Positions 1 through 8,066 of a stretch of 64,000 bases of DNA are shown here, in pieces. Within the stretch, counting starts at the first letter, position 1. Every line of letters starts with the position of its first letter. The position numbers and the translations under genes were made by a program. The notes beneath the pieces are model-generated. The model saw only the letters and a list, made by a program, of their open reading frames with translations. It did not search any database and was not told the origin of the DNA. The stretch spans positions 1 through 64,000 of the forward strand of contig MPMX01000007.1 of NCBI GenBank assembly GCA_002238725.1, read 5' to 3'. This stretch comes from Rhodospirillaceae bacterium bin65. GTDB lineage: Bacteria; Pseudomonadota; Alphaproteobacteria; Bin65.

Positions 1-362
1 TGCATGGGCCGCAGCTCCGGCGCGAAGCCGTTGTCGTCCTGCGTCCGGCGGAAATGCAGCTTGCCGGCGGAGACGGCGTCGCAGCCGTGCCGCCGCAGCC
101 GGTGCGCCCAGCTTTCCGGCCGGCCGCGCCAGGGCTGGGCGCTGCTCCAGCAGCGGATGTCGTGGACGTAGCGGCCGGTATGCATCGCCGCGCGCGCCGG
201 CACGCAGATCGGGCTGTTGGTGTAGGCCTGCGTGAAGCGCACGCCGCGGCGCGCCAGCCCGTCCAGGTTCGGCGTCTGCACGAGCGGATGGCCGGCGCAG
301 CCCATGACGTGGCGCGCGAACTCATCCGCCATGATCAGCAGGATATTGCCGCCGCTTGCCAT
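1..362 (-). CDS. sulfatase, N-terminal part (cut by window edge)
   Basis: The minus-strand frame runs from an ATG at 362-360 to the window edge without a stop, giving about 120 residues of an arylsulfatase-type hydrolase. The N-terminus reads NILLIMADEF, the usual first strand with metal-binding Asp. It is followed by QTPNLDGLARRGVRFTQAY and the sulfatase signature PICVPARAAMHTGRY. The Cys in CVPAR is the residue that is converted to formylglycine in Cys-type sulfatases, so the enzyme needs a formylglycine-generating activity elsewhere in the genome. Substrate cannot be told from this fragment; choline- or aryl-sulfate esters are common in the family. No signal peptide is visible at this start. 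The gene diverges from dusA with a 121-bp gap. Confidence 0.88.
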   Translation of the reverse strand, partial: MASGGNILLIMADEFARHVMGCAGHPLVQTPNLDGLARRGVRFTQAYTNSPICVPARAAMHTGRYVHDIRCWSSAQPWRGRPESWAHRLRRHGCDAVSAGKLHFRRTQDDNGFAPELRPM

Positions 363-483
363 AGGACCGCTCCCGGAGTCCGTTTCGAGACGGTCATCCG
401 TGCGCGCGGATTGGCAAAACGTCAAGCGGGTAGGGTACGCCAACGCCTTGAAACCGCTGCCGCCGATAGGCATCTTCGCTCCT

Positions 484-1515
484 ATGGCGACCAGCATACC
501 GCGGCAGGGGAGTGCGGCGCGGCCGGGCGAGGGCCCCGACCGGCGCCTGTCGGTGGCGCCGATGATGGACTGCACCGACCGGTTCGACCGCTTTTTCCTG
601 CGCCGGATCACCCGGCGGGCGCTGCTCTATACCGAGATGGTGACGACCGGGGCGATCCTGCACGGCGACCGCGACCGGCTGCTCCGCTTCGATCCGGCGG
701 AGCACCCTGTCGCTCTGCAGCTCGGGGGGTCCGAGCCGGCGGCGCTCGCCGAATGCGCGCGCATCGGGGCGGAGCGCGGCTATGACGAGATCAACCTGAA
801 TGTCGGCTGCCCGAGCGACAGGGTGCAGTCGGGCCGGTTCGGTGTCTGCCTGATGGCGGAGCCGGGCCTGGTCGCGGATTGCGTACGGGCGATGCGGCGC
901 GCCGTGACAGTGCCGGTCACGGTCAAGTGCCGGATCGGCATCGACGGGCGCGACGACTACGGATTCCTGCGGGATTTCGTTGCCGCGATTGCCGACGCCG
1001 GCTGCCGAACGGTCATCGTCCATGCCCGCACGGCGATCCTGACCGGCCTCACCCCGAAGCAGAACCGGGAGATCCCGCCCCTGCGCTACGGGGTTGCGGC
1101 CCGCCTCAAGGCCGATTTCCCGGACCTCGAGATCGTCCTGAACGGCGGCATCGCGTCCCTCGACGAGGCCGAGGCCCATCTCGAAACCTTCGACGGCGCG
1201 ATGATCGGGCGCGCGGCCTACCACACGCCCTGGTCGCTCGCCGATGCCGACGCCCGGCTGTTCGGTGCGCCGGCGCCGTGCCGGACCCGGCGCGAGGCCG
1301 CGCTTGCCATGCTGCCCTATATCGAGCGGGAACTCGCCGCCGGCGTGCCGCTGCACCGCATCCTGCGCCACATGACCGGCCTGTTTCACGGCGTGCCCGG
1401 CGGCCGGGCCTGGCGGCGCACTCTGTCGGAGAATGCGCACAAGCCGGGCGCCGGGCCGGACGTCCTGCTGGCGGCGCTCGCGTTTACCGAACCGGGCGAC
1501 CGGGCCGCGGCCTAG
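484..1515 (+). CDS. dusA: tRNA-dihydrouridine(20/20a) synthase DusA
   Basis: Flavin enzyme that reduces uridine in the tRNA D-loop to dihydrouridine using NADPH; cytosolic. The 343-residue protein has the TIM-barrel Dus fold motifs: SVAPMMDCTDRFDRF near the start, NLNVGCPSDRVQSG with the catalytic Cys at residue 109, KCRIGID, GLTPKQNREIPPLRYG, and NGGI for FMN phosphate binding. The DRVQSG and PKQNREIPPL forms fit the DusA subgroup. The frame is open further upstream to 232, but those extra residues overlap the divergent sulfatase and have no homologous look, so the ATG at 484 is preferred. It is followed after 49 bp by the penicillin-acylase gene on the same strand. Confidence 0.93.
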   Translation: MATSIPRQGSAARPGEGPDRRLSVAPMMDCTDRFDRFFLRRITRRALLYTEMVTTGAILHGDRDRLLRFDPAEHPVALQLGGSEPAALAECARIGAERGYDEINLNVGCPSDRVQSGRFGVCLMAEPGLVADCVRAMRRAVTVPVTVKCRIGIDGRDDYGFLRDFVAAIADAGCRTVIVHARTAILTGLTPKQNREIPPLRYGVAARLKADFPDLEIVLNGGIASLDEAEAHLETFDGAMIGRAAYHTPWSLADADARLFGAPAPCRTRREAALAMLPYIERELAAGVPLHRILRHMTGLFHGVPGGRAWRRTLSENAHKPGAGPDVLLAALAFTEPGDRAAA

Positions 1516-1564
1516 CGGTTCCGCCGGCCAACGGCATTCAACTTCCCGGAAAGGATCGGCCGAC

Positions 1565-3829
1565 GTGATCGCCGCCCGCACTGCCGCACTTGCTCTCAGC
1601 CTGCTGCTCATGGGGTGTTCGCTGCTCCGGCCCCTGCCGGACAAGACAAGCCTGGAAGAAAGGCTGGCCGTCTTCCCGACCGACGGCCTGCCGCTCAAGG
1701 CGGCGGTCGCCATCGACTGGAACGAGAACCAGATCCCCTTCATCACGGCCGAGCACGACGAGGACCTCGCATTCGCGCTCGGCCTGGTCCACGCCCATCT
1801 GCGGCTCGGCCAGATGGAGGTGCTGCGGCGCATCGCGGCGGGCCGGATTTCCGAGATGGCCGGGCCGCTCACCGTCGATATCGACCATGCCCTGCGCATC
1901 CTCAATTTTGGCCGTGGCGCCGAGCGGACGCTGGCCGAAATGCCGGCCGACACCCGAAAGTGGATAGACCGGTTTGTCCAGGGCGTGAACCACTACCAGC
2001 GCACGATCGAAGACCTGCCCCACGAGTTTCACCTGTTCGGCCTCAAGCGCGAACCCTGGACGCCGCGCGACGTGCTGACCGTCGGGCGCATCGCCGGCAC
2101 CGATGTCAACTGGCTGGCCTGGTTCCGCCTGCTCAAGCTGCGCCAACGCGAGGACTGGCCGCAGCTCTGGCAACGGCTCGCAAAGGTCGGCGGCGATTCC
2201 ACCCTCAGCTTCAGCGCCGGTACGCGGGCCGGCCGGCTGGAGCGCCTGCTCGGCACTGCGGCCCGCTCAGGCAGCAATTCCTGGGCGCTCGCCGCCCGGC
2301 GCAGCGCAACCGGCGGCGCGCTGATCGCCAACGATCCCCATCTCGGCATCACCATGCCGAACCTGTGGATTCTCGCCGGCGTCAGGTCGCCCGGCTTCCA
2401 CGCCGTCGGCATGATGATCCCGGGCGTGCCCTTCATCGCCGTCGGCCGCAACGCCGATATCGCCTGGGGCGGCACCAACATGCGCGCGGCGTCGAGCGAC
2501 CTTTACGACATCTCCGGCCTGCCGCCTTCGGCCATCCGCAGCCGGGAAGAAGAAATCAAGGTCCGCTGGTGGCCCGACCGGACGGTGCAGATCCGGGAAT
2601 CGTCGCTCGGCCCGGTTATCTCCGATGCGCCGCCGCTCGAATGGCAGGGCGGGCCGCTGGCGCTGCGCTGGGTCGGCCATGAGCGCGGCGACGAGATCAC
2701 GGCGATGGTCAAGGTGATGAAGGCGCGGAATTTCGAGGATTTCCGGCGCGCGTTCGCGAATTTCGCCGTCTCGGCCCAGAACATGATCTATGCCGACCGG
2801 GACGGGAATATCGGCCAGGTGATGGCGACCGTCCTGCCGATCCGGCCGAAAAAGCTGCCGCCCGATTTCATCCTGAGCGCTGCGGACGATACCTGGCGCT
2901 GGAAGGGTTTTCTGAACGTTCTGCAATTACCGTCAACATATAACCCGACAATCGGCTACGTCGCGTCGGCCAACAACAAGCCGGCCGAGGCGCCGGTGCC
3001 GGTCGGCCGCTTCTTCTCCGCCGACGACCGCATCGACCGGATCGGGCAGATGCTGGCCGCGAAGGCGAAAAACAGCGTCGACGACATGAAGGCGATCCAG
3101 CTCGATGTCTACATGATCTCGTCGGTCGCCGTCCGGAACGCGATCGTCCGGCGCGCCGACGCCCTGGGGCTGGCGCAAAGCCTGTCGCCCGGCGGGGCGA
3201 AGGCGCTGGCGCTGATGCGCGCCTGGGACGGCCACTACCGGGCGGAGGACCGCGGCCCGGTGGCCTTCGAGCTGGTCTACCGGCATTTCTCGCAGGCGCT
3301 GGCCGAGCGCAAGGTCGGCGCCGACCATGCCGAGGCCTATAGCGGCTTTTCCCGCATCAAGCGCATGCTGATCGAGGATTTCGCGGCGCTCGACGACGGC
3401 GCGGCGGCGGGCTTGTTGCGCGCGGCCTTCGACGCCGCCGGGGCACGCCTCGGCGATTTCGCGGCCTGGGGCGACATGCACCGGCTCAGCCTCGCCCATC
3501 CGCTGTCCTTCGCGCCGCTGATCGGCAGCCGCTACCGCTTCGGCGACCGACCCGCCGCCGGCTCGTCCGACACGCTGATGAAGACCGCCCACAGCCCCAG
3601 CGAGGCGCGTCACAACACCCGCTACGGCCAGCAGGCGCGGCATATCTCCGACATGGCCGACATGGACGACAACCGCTTCCTGCTGCTCGGCGGCCAGGAC
3701 GGCTGGTTCAACAGCTCGACCGCCCTCGACCAGGTGGCGCTCTGGCAGCGTGGCGACTATATCCGTCTGCCCATGCGGGCCGAGAGCCTGAAAGCCTGGC
3801 GCACCCGGACGATGCGCTTGCAGCCGTGA
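1565..3829 (+). CDS. penicillin acylase family lipoprotein
   Basis: N-terminal-nucleophile amidase of the penicillin/acyl-homoserine-lactone acylase group, which cleaves amide-linked acyl groups. The preferred start is GTG at 1565, with AAGGA at 1551-1555 placed nine bases before it; earlier in-frame starts lie inside dusA. Residues 1-18 form a lipoprotein signal peptide ending in the lipobox LMGC (Cys18), so the protein is probably anchored in the envelope. The autocatalytic site is SGSNSW, with Ser237 the expected new N-terminus of the beta chain; NDPHLG and WGGTN follow as in the family. At 754 residues it has the usual precursor length. The natural substrate is not known: quorum-signal acylation, antibiotic or fatty amide are all possible. 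A short A+T-rich patch lies near 2926-2945. Confidence 0.9.
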   Translation: MIAARTAALALSLLLMGCSLLRPLPDKTSLEERLAVFPTDGLPLKAAVAIDWNENQIPFITAEHDEDLAFALGLVHAHLRLGQMEVLRRIAAGRISEMAGPLTVDIDHALRILNFGRGAERTLAEMPADTRKWIDRFVQGVNHYQRTIEDLPHEFHLFGLKREPWTPRDVLTVGRIAGTDVNWLAWFRLLKLRQREDWPQLWQRLAKVGGDSTLSFSAGTRAGRLERLLGTAARSGSNSWALAARRSATGGALIANDPHLGITMPNLWILAGVRSPGFHAVGMMIPGVPFIAVGRNADIAWGGTNMRAASSDLYDISGLPPSAIRSREEEIKVRWWPDRTVQIRESSLGPVISDAPPLEWQGGPLALRWVGHERGDEITAMVKVMKARNFEDFRRAFANFAVSAQNMIYADRDGNIGQVMATVLPIRPKKLPPDFILSAADDTWRWKGFLNVLQLPSTYNPTIGYVASANNKPAEAPVPVGRFFSADDRIDRIGQMLAAKAKNSVDDMKAIQLDVYMISSVAVRNAIVRRADALGLAQSLSPGGAKALALMRAWDGHYRAEDRGPVAFELVYRHFSQALAERKVGADHAEAYSGFSRIKRMLIEDFAALDDGAAAGLLRAAFDAAGARLGDFAAWGDMHRLSLAHPLSFAPLIGSRYRFGDRPAAGSSDTLMKTAHSPSEARHNTRYGQQARHISDMADMDDNRFLLLGGQDGWFNSSTALDQVALWQRGDYIRLPMRAESLKAWRTRTMRLQP

Positions 3830-4318
3830 AAGAGATGTCGGCTGCACGAGGCAACTCGCCCATTCGTCATATCGACCGGAGCAGTCCGAAGGGCTGCGGA
3901 GCGGAGATATCTTTGGGGATTATATCTGTGACTATGCGTTGGCAGCCCACAGCCGCTCCAATTGCCGAGGCCGCAAGATCCCCTCAGTGCCACCCCGGAT
4001 GGAGCGAAGCGGAAGTCCGGGGACCAGAGCCGCCCGGCACGCCTGCCCTGAGCGAAGTCGAAGGGGCCTCGCCTCGTGGCTCTGGGCCCCGGATCGGGGT
4101 CCGGGGCGGCAATGTTGGTGTCTTTCGGACATCGACGAACGAGCGGCCCTTGCAGTTTCCACCGGCTTCCTCTCGCCGTCGGAGGGAAATCCGGCACTGC
4201 ATGGTCAAGCATATAAATCCCATATCTTTCCTGCACGGAGGCGGGTTCGAAGCGCGGTACCGGAAGGATTTCTCCACTCGCTACGCTCGGTCTAATTGAC
4301 GGATCGACAGGGCGGCTC
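3830..4318. other. 489-bp gene-free gap with a repeat copy
   Basis: This gap separates the penicillin-acylase gene from the alpha/beta hydrolase. I see no convincing gene in it; the open frames here have no family resemblance. Its middle part (3989 to about 4190) is copy A of the dispersed repeat described separately. The remainder, 3830-3988, shows nothing that I recognise. Confidence 0.7.
3989..4190 (+). repeat. dispersed repeat copy A (122-bp inverted-repeat core plus flank)
   Basis: The core 3989-4110 begins GCCACCCCGGAT and ends GTCCGGGGCGGC, an imperfect 12-bp terminal inverted repeat, and contains the internal segment GCCCTGAGCGAAGTCGAAGG. About 80 bp of conserved flank follow (CGACGAACGAG ... 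CACCGGCTTCC). The same 122-bp core lies at 15089-15210, and an inverted, interrupted copy lies at 5245-5624. It holds no open frame of note, so it is best read as a small non-autonomous mobile repeat. Confidence 0.8.
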
Positions 4319-5149
4319 TTGACCTTGCACGTCCACCATCGCGAACGGGGCGCCGGGCCACCGCTCGTTCTGCTGCACAGCGCCGGCACGGGCGCCTCGC
4401 AATGGCGCGGCGTGGCGGACCGGCTTGGCGGCCGGCGTCGCCTGCTCATGCCCAACCTGCGCGGCTACGGCCGCACCCCGGCGCCGGACCCCGCTGCGCC
4501 GCCGCTCGACGAAGAGGTCGCCGTGGTCCGGGAAATGGCGGCGCTGGCCGGCGCGCCGGTCCATCTGGTCGGCCATTCGCTCGGCGCGCTGGTGGCGCTG
4601 CACCATGCATTGCGCCATCCCGAAACGGTGGCGGGACTCACCCTGATCGAGCCGGTGATCGTCGGCATCCTGCACGCCGGCCTGGCGGACGGCGACCCGG
4701 CGGCCGGGCGCAGCCTGGACGAGATCGGCGCCATGATCGCCGCCTTCCAGGAAGCGATAGCCGACGGCGACACCGCCGCGGCGATGCGCGCCTTCACCGA
4801 ATACTGGGAGGGCTCCGGCGCGTGGGACGCGATTCCGGCGGCGGCCCGGCTGCCCTTCTTCGCCCGGGCGGAGAAGATGGCGGCCGACGTCGACCTGGCC
4901 TGGGCCGACCGGACCGGCCGGGGGCGGTTCGCGGCGCTCGCCCGTCCCGCGCAGGTGCTGAGCGCCGAGCGCACGACCCCGGCGGCGCACGACATGGCCC
5001 GGCGCATCGCCGATGCCCTGCCAGACGCCGAGTTCGCGACGATCCCGGCTGCCGGCCACATGGCCCCGGTCACCCACCCGGCCGCGGTGGCGGACCTGCT
5101 GCTGGAGTTCGGGGAGCGGATACCGGGTTGGGCAGGCCGCGCCGGCTAG
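4319..5149 (+). CDS. alpha/beta-fold hydrolase
   Basis: Serine hydrolase of the alpha/beta superfamily, 276 residues, predicted cytosolic; substrate unknown. Landmarks in order are LVLLHSAGTGASQW (oxyanion-hole region), the nucleophile elbow GHSLG with Ser87, and a late AAGHMAPVTHP segment giving the catalytic His. The acidic member is probably in the segment before it, but I cannot fix it. The start used is TTG at 4319 because no ATG occurs early in the frame; an in-frame start further down would remove the first strand. It stands alone between two repeat-filled gaps, so its context gives no functional hint. Confidence 0.82.
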   Translation: MTLHVHHRERGAGPPLVLLHSAGTGASQWRGVADRLGGRRRLLMPNLRGYGRTPAPDPAAPPLDEEVAVVREMAALAGAPVHLVGHSLGALVALHHALRHPETVAGLTLIEPVIVGILHAGLADGDPAAGRSLDEIGAMIAAFQEAIADGDTAAAMRAFTEYWEGSGAWDAIPAAARLPFFARAEKMAADVDLAWADRTGRGRFAALARPAQVLSAERTTPAAHDMARRIADALPDAEFATIPAAGHMAPVTHPAAVADLLLEFGERIPGWAGRAG

Positions 5150-5244
5150 AACGGATTCTCGACGCGCTCGTCCCGTGGACGTTCTTCAAGGCCGGGAAAA
5201 GCGAGCAGGTGATCGACGAATGAGCCTCTGCCCGCCTGCGCGGC

Positions 5245-5624
5245 GGCGGGAGGAAGCCGGTGAAAACTGCAAACGTTACTCGTTCGTCGACGGCCAAAAC
5301 CAATTTTACCGCCCCGGACTTGTTCCCATAAGCGCTAACTTTGGTGCCTGCGGCATGTTTCGAGACGCTCAATTGGCCAAAACAGTGGCCGACGAGCCGG
5401 TTCGCCGGCCGATTCCAACAATTTCTTCCCCTTCGTCGGGCCTGAGGACCAGTGGCAAGCAGGACTCACTGCCATTCAAGTTCCGCCCGCGAAACAAGTT
5501 AGCGCTTATGGGACTTGTTCCGGGGCCCAGGGCCTGCCCTGAGCGAAGCCGAAGGGCCAACCCGAAAGGCCTTGGCCCGTGGCCCCTGGGCCCCGGATCT
5601 CCGCTGCGCTCCGTCCGGGGCGGC
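5245..5624 (-). repeat. dispersed repeat copy C, inverted and split by a nested element
   Basis: This is copy C of the repeat at 3989-4190 and 15089-15290, in the opposite direction. The flank with GGAAGCCGGTGAAAACTGCA (5251 onward) is the reverse complement of the flank that follows the core in copies A and B. The core runs from CCGCCCCGGAC at 5309 to GTCCGGGGCGGC at 5613-5624. It is broken at 5326/5327 by a 184-bp inserted element; the 11-bp sequence GGACTTGTTCC appears on both sides of the insert. Taking out the insert and one duplication leaves a core like that in A and B. The region lies in the 635-bp gap 5150-5784, which holds no gene I can support. Confidence 0.8.
5327..5510. mobile_element. 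184-bp MITE-like element with 15-bp terminal inverted repeats
   Basis: The left end CATAAGCGCTAACTT (5327-5341) is the exact reverse complement of the right end AAGTTAGCGCTTATG (5496-5510). The sequence GGACTTGTTCC directly flanks both ends (5316-5326 and 5511-5521), as expected for an 11-bp target-site duplication. No transposase frame fits inside, so it is a non-autonomous element that would be moved in trans. A duplication of this length is in the range known for the IS4-like group; that assignment is inference. Confidence 0.85.
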
Positions 5625-5784
5625 AACGACGGAATTATTTTTACCGAAGGCTATCGGAGCGGCGTATCGAAGGGCCGGCTGCTGCCGTTGCCCGATAACG
5701 CGCCCGCCGGTACAACCGGTCAGCCCCGTAGTGCAGCCACAAACAGCCGTGCAGGCGGCCGGGGCGCAGGAAGGACACAATCGC

Positions 5785-6816
5785 ATGAGCAACACCGGTA
5801 CGGGCAGGCCCGTCCATCTCGTCGGCAGCGCGCCGTTTGCGGCCGCGGAGGAGATGTTCCGCGCGGCGGCGGAGCATCTGGGGCCGCATCTCAGGCGCCT
5901 GCCCGACGGCGAGGTCGGCGAGCGCGACAGCTGGATCAAGTGGCAGCATGCGCGCATCGGCCGGAGCCCGCAGTTCCGGCTCGTCGAGGTCGACCCGGTC
6001 TATGTCCCGGTGGCTCCTTACGAACTGGTCGAGGGCGTGGCCTCGGCCGACGACATCGAACTGCCGGATCTCGGCTACGCCGACGCGGCCATCGAGTCCT
6101 ACGCGACGTTCGACCGGCTGACCGGCGAAGGCGTCATCCCGCCCGGCGTGCGCTTCCAGGTCGGCCTGCCGACGCCGCTCTCGGTCGCCAGCGTCTATGT
6201 CGTGCCGCCCTCGCGCGCCCTGTTCGAGCAGGCCTACGGCCGAGCGATGGGGCGGGAGCTGGACCGGATCGTGGCCGCAGTCCCGGCGGAGAAGCTGGCG
6301 ATCCAGTGGGAGGCCGCGGTCGAGTTCGCGCTGCTCGAAGGCGTCATGCCCGGCCACCTGGGCGACGACATGCTCGACGGCATCACCGGCCGGCTCGCCG
6401 GCTGCGTCGATCTCGTGCCGGCGGGCGTCGAGGCCGGCCTCCATCTGTGCTACGGCGATTCCGGGCACAAGCATTTCTGCGAGCCGGCCGACGCCGGCCA
6501 CCTGGCCGCCGTAGCGACGGGCGTCTCGGCGAAGGCCGGCCGCGCGATCGACTGGATCCACATGCCGGTGCCGAAAGAGCGCGACGACGACGCCTATTTC
6601 GCGCCGCTCGCCGGGCTGCGCCTCAAGCCGGGCTGCGAACTCTATCTCGGCCTGGTCCACACCACCGGCGGCATCGAAGGCACCCGCCGCCGCATCGCCG
6701 CCGCGGAGAAGGTCGTACAGGATTTCGGCATCGCCACCGAATGCGGCCTGGCGCGGAGGCCTGCGGAGACCATCCCGGCGCTGTTAAGGCAGCATACGGA
6801 GGTGGTGGGGGCGTAA
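5785..6816 (+). CDS. MetE-like (UROD/MetE superfamily) zinc protein of unknown substrate
   Basis: The 343-residue protein starts at ATG 5785 behind a good AGGAAGGA ribosome site at about 5769-5776. It has no recognised named function. The pattern LHLCYGDSGHKH (His220, Cys222) and the late TECGLARRP (Cys320) match the H-x-C and C-G-L zinc ligands in the C-terminal barrel of cobalamin-independent methionine synthase. The total length fits a single barrel rather than the two of MetE. By analogy it may activate a thiol for methyl transfer, but neither methyl donor nor acceptor is evident. It stands alone: upstream is a repeat region, downstream an A+T-rich island. An earlier in-frame start at 5515 would run back through repeat DNA and is rejected. 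Confidence 0.7.
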   Translation: MSNTGTGRPVHLVGSAPFAAAEEMFRAAAEHLGPHLRRLPDGEVGERDSWIKWQHARIGRSPQFRLVEVDPVYVPVAPYELVEGVASADDIELPDLGYADAAIESYATFDRLTGEGVIPPGVRFQVGLPTPLSVASVYVVPPSRALFEQAYGRAMGRELDRIVAAVPAEKLAIQWEAAVEFALLEGVMPGHLGDDMLDGITGRLAGCVDLVPAGVEAGLHLCYGDSGHKHFCEPADAGHLAAVATGVSAKAGRAIDWIHMPVPKERDDDAYFAPLAGLRLKPGCELYLGLVHTTGGIEGTRRRIAAAEKVVQDFGIATECGLARRPAETIPALLRQHTEVVGA

Positions 6817-6958
6817 TGGGGGAATGTCAGTTGTTGCATCGCAGCCATGTTCGGTAGACACTATGAATAACTCAGGATACGATAGGAAAAATAATAACAA
6901 TCTATGCGTTATCTGGTATGTACATTTTAATTTACACTTCTGAACTAGGGAGGTTTAG

Positions 6959-7810
6959 TTGACTGAAAGAGGTGACCCGTGGGATATCCCAGAATGGCAT
7001 TCGATACGTCAAGAGGCTATGCTGATTCAACAACTTTTAGGTTCCGGAGCAACGGCCCTAGGCCGAGCGAACTATGCTGACAAAAAAGGAGTATACTACA
7101 CAGCATTTTTTGGCCTGTCTGTTGGTCTCGAACGCTTATGCAAGCTGGTATTGATCGTAGACTATGCACTCAAGAATCAAGGGCAAATGCCATCGCAAGA
7201 TCTAGTAAAGAAATTTGGACACAATATTGTGAAGCTCATGCGTAAGGCGGAGCGGGTTTCCGTTGCACATTCTCTGTCTCTAGACTATCAGAAACCTGAA
7301 GATTCTGTGGCGAAGGCAATTGTAACGAATCTGGACGCCTTTGCTGACGCTCAGCGGGGTCGATATGCGAACTTCGCATCAATATGCGATCCGAACTTGA
7401 CGCGGGATGAACCACTCAGTAAATGGTGGAATCAGGTTGCGAAGGAAATTCTTAATCAACGTTACTTTGGGACAGCTGCGCAAGAGCGGATAGAGAACAA
7501 CGCTAGAGTTATAGATGCAATGCTTTCAAAGTATACTATTGTGCAACACTTTTCAGAAGAAAGGGAGCAAATTGACAATTTGGAGACTGCATCAATTCGA
7601 ACCGGGCAGACCGAAATTGTGCAGAAGTGGTCTCGCTACCACTCGCTCACCATTATTCGTTGGCTCTCAGGTATTTATTCGAAACTAGCTTACGGTGCTG
7701 TTTGTAAACATCAACACGATGCATTTTTCGGGACTTGGGAATTTTTCTATACCTATACTGTTAGCGACAATTTCCTTAAATCGCGCAAGATATGGCCACT
7801 CAATCGCTAG
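6959..7810 (+). CDS. hypothetical protein, HEPN-like features, A+T-rich
   Basis: I do not recognise this 283-residue protein by name. It starts with TTG at 6959, with GGGAGG six bases upstream. Its base composition is far below its neighbours (one 60-base line counted by hand has 26 G+C), and its codon use is different, which points to transfer. The N-terminal third is mostly helical in appearance: GLERLCKLVLIVDYAL, then GHNIVKLM, and R99-x4-H104 (RVSVAH). That arrangement resembles HEPN domains, which act as RNases in many toxin and phage-defence systems through an Rx4-6H motif. The rest (KWWNQVAKEIL, KWSRYHSLTIIRW) gives no family. There is no antitoxin-like partner next to it. The HEPN reading is an inference and may be wrong. 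Confidence 0.6.
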   Translation: MTERGDPWDIPEWHSIRQEAMLIQQLLGSGATALGRANYADKKGVYYTAFFGLSVGLERLCKLVLIVDYALKNQGQMPSQDLVKKFGHNIVKLMRKAERVSVAHSLSLDYQKPEDSVAKAIVTNLDAFADAQRGRYANFASICDPNLTRDEPLSKWWNQVAKEILNQRYFGTAAQERIENNARVIDAMLSKYTIVQHFSEEREQIDNLETASIRTGQTEIVQKWSRYHSLTIIRWLSGIYSKLAYGAVCKHQHDAFFGTWEFFYTYTVSDNFLKSRKIWPLNR

Positions 7811-7928
7811 TTACTCGACCGACAAAATTGCGCGAGTCGAATTAGTAATCCGCGGAAGAATAGTCACAATCTCATTATTTTTCCCGGTCTACTCCAAAAT
7901 GCGCTCAAACTAAGTTTTTGGCTGCAAC

Positions 7929-7972
7929 TTGAATATTGGAATTTTCGATCTATCTATACAAACGAACGTTTG
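7929..7972 (+). promoter_or_regulatory. candidate promoter and TetR-type operator
   Basis: The perfect palindrome CAAACGAACGTTTG (7959-7972; two 6-bp arms and a 2-bp centre) lies 95 bp before the TetR-family gene. Just upstream there is a weak promoter pair, TTGAAT (7929-7934) and TATCTA (7951-7956), 16 bases apart. A repressor bound at the palindrome would block this promoter. TetR proteins that control beta-oxidation genes often bind palindromes of this size, so autoregulation is likely but not shown. Confidence 0.45.
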
Positions 7973-8066
7973 GTAGACATCGTTGTGCCTGTACTTGAGA
8001 GCTACAATTTCCGCATCAGACGCCTGCCAACACCCACTCCTCATTCCTAATCGACTCCCCAACCCC

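Noticed and set aside
3826-4299. Open frames on both strands of the gap after the penicillin-acylase gene
   Set aside because: They run through the dispersed repeat and change with each copy of it, so they are not genes.
7695-7913. Small open frame overlapping the end of the HEPN-like gene
   Set aside because: Most of it lies inside the larger gene in another frame; no ribosome site and no similarity.
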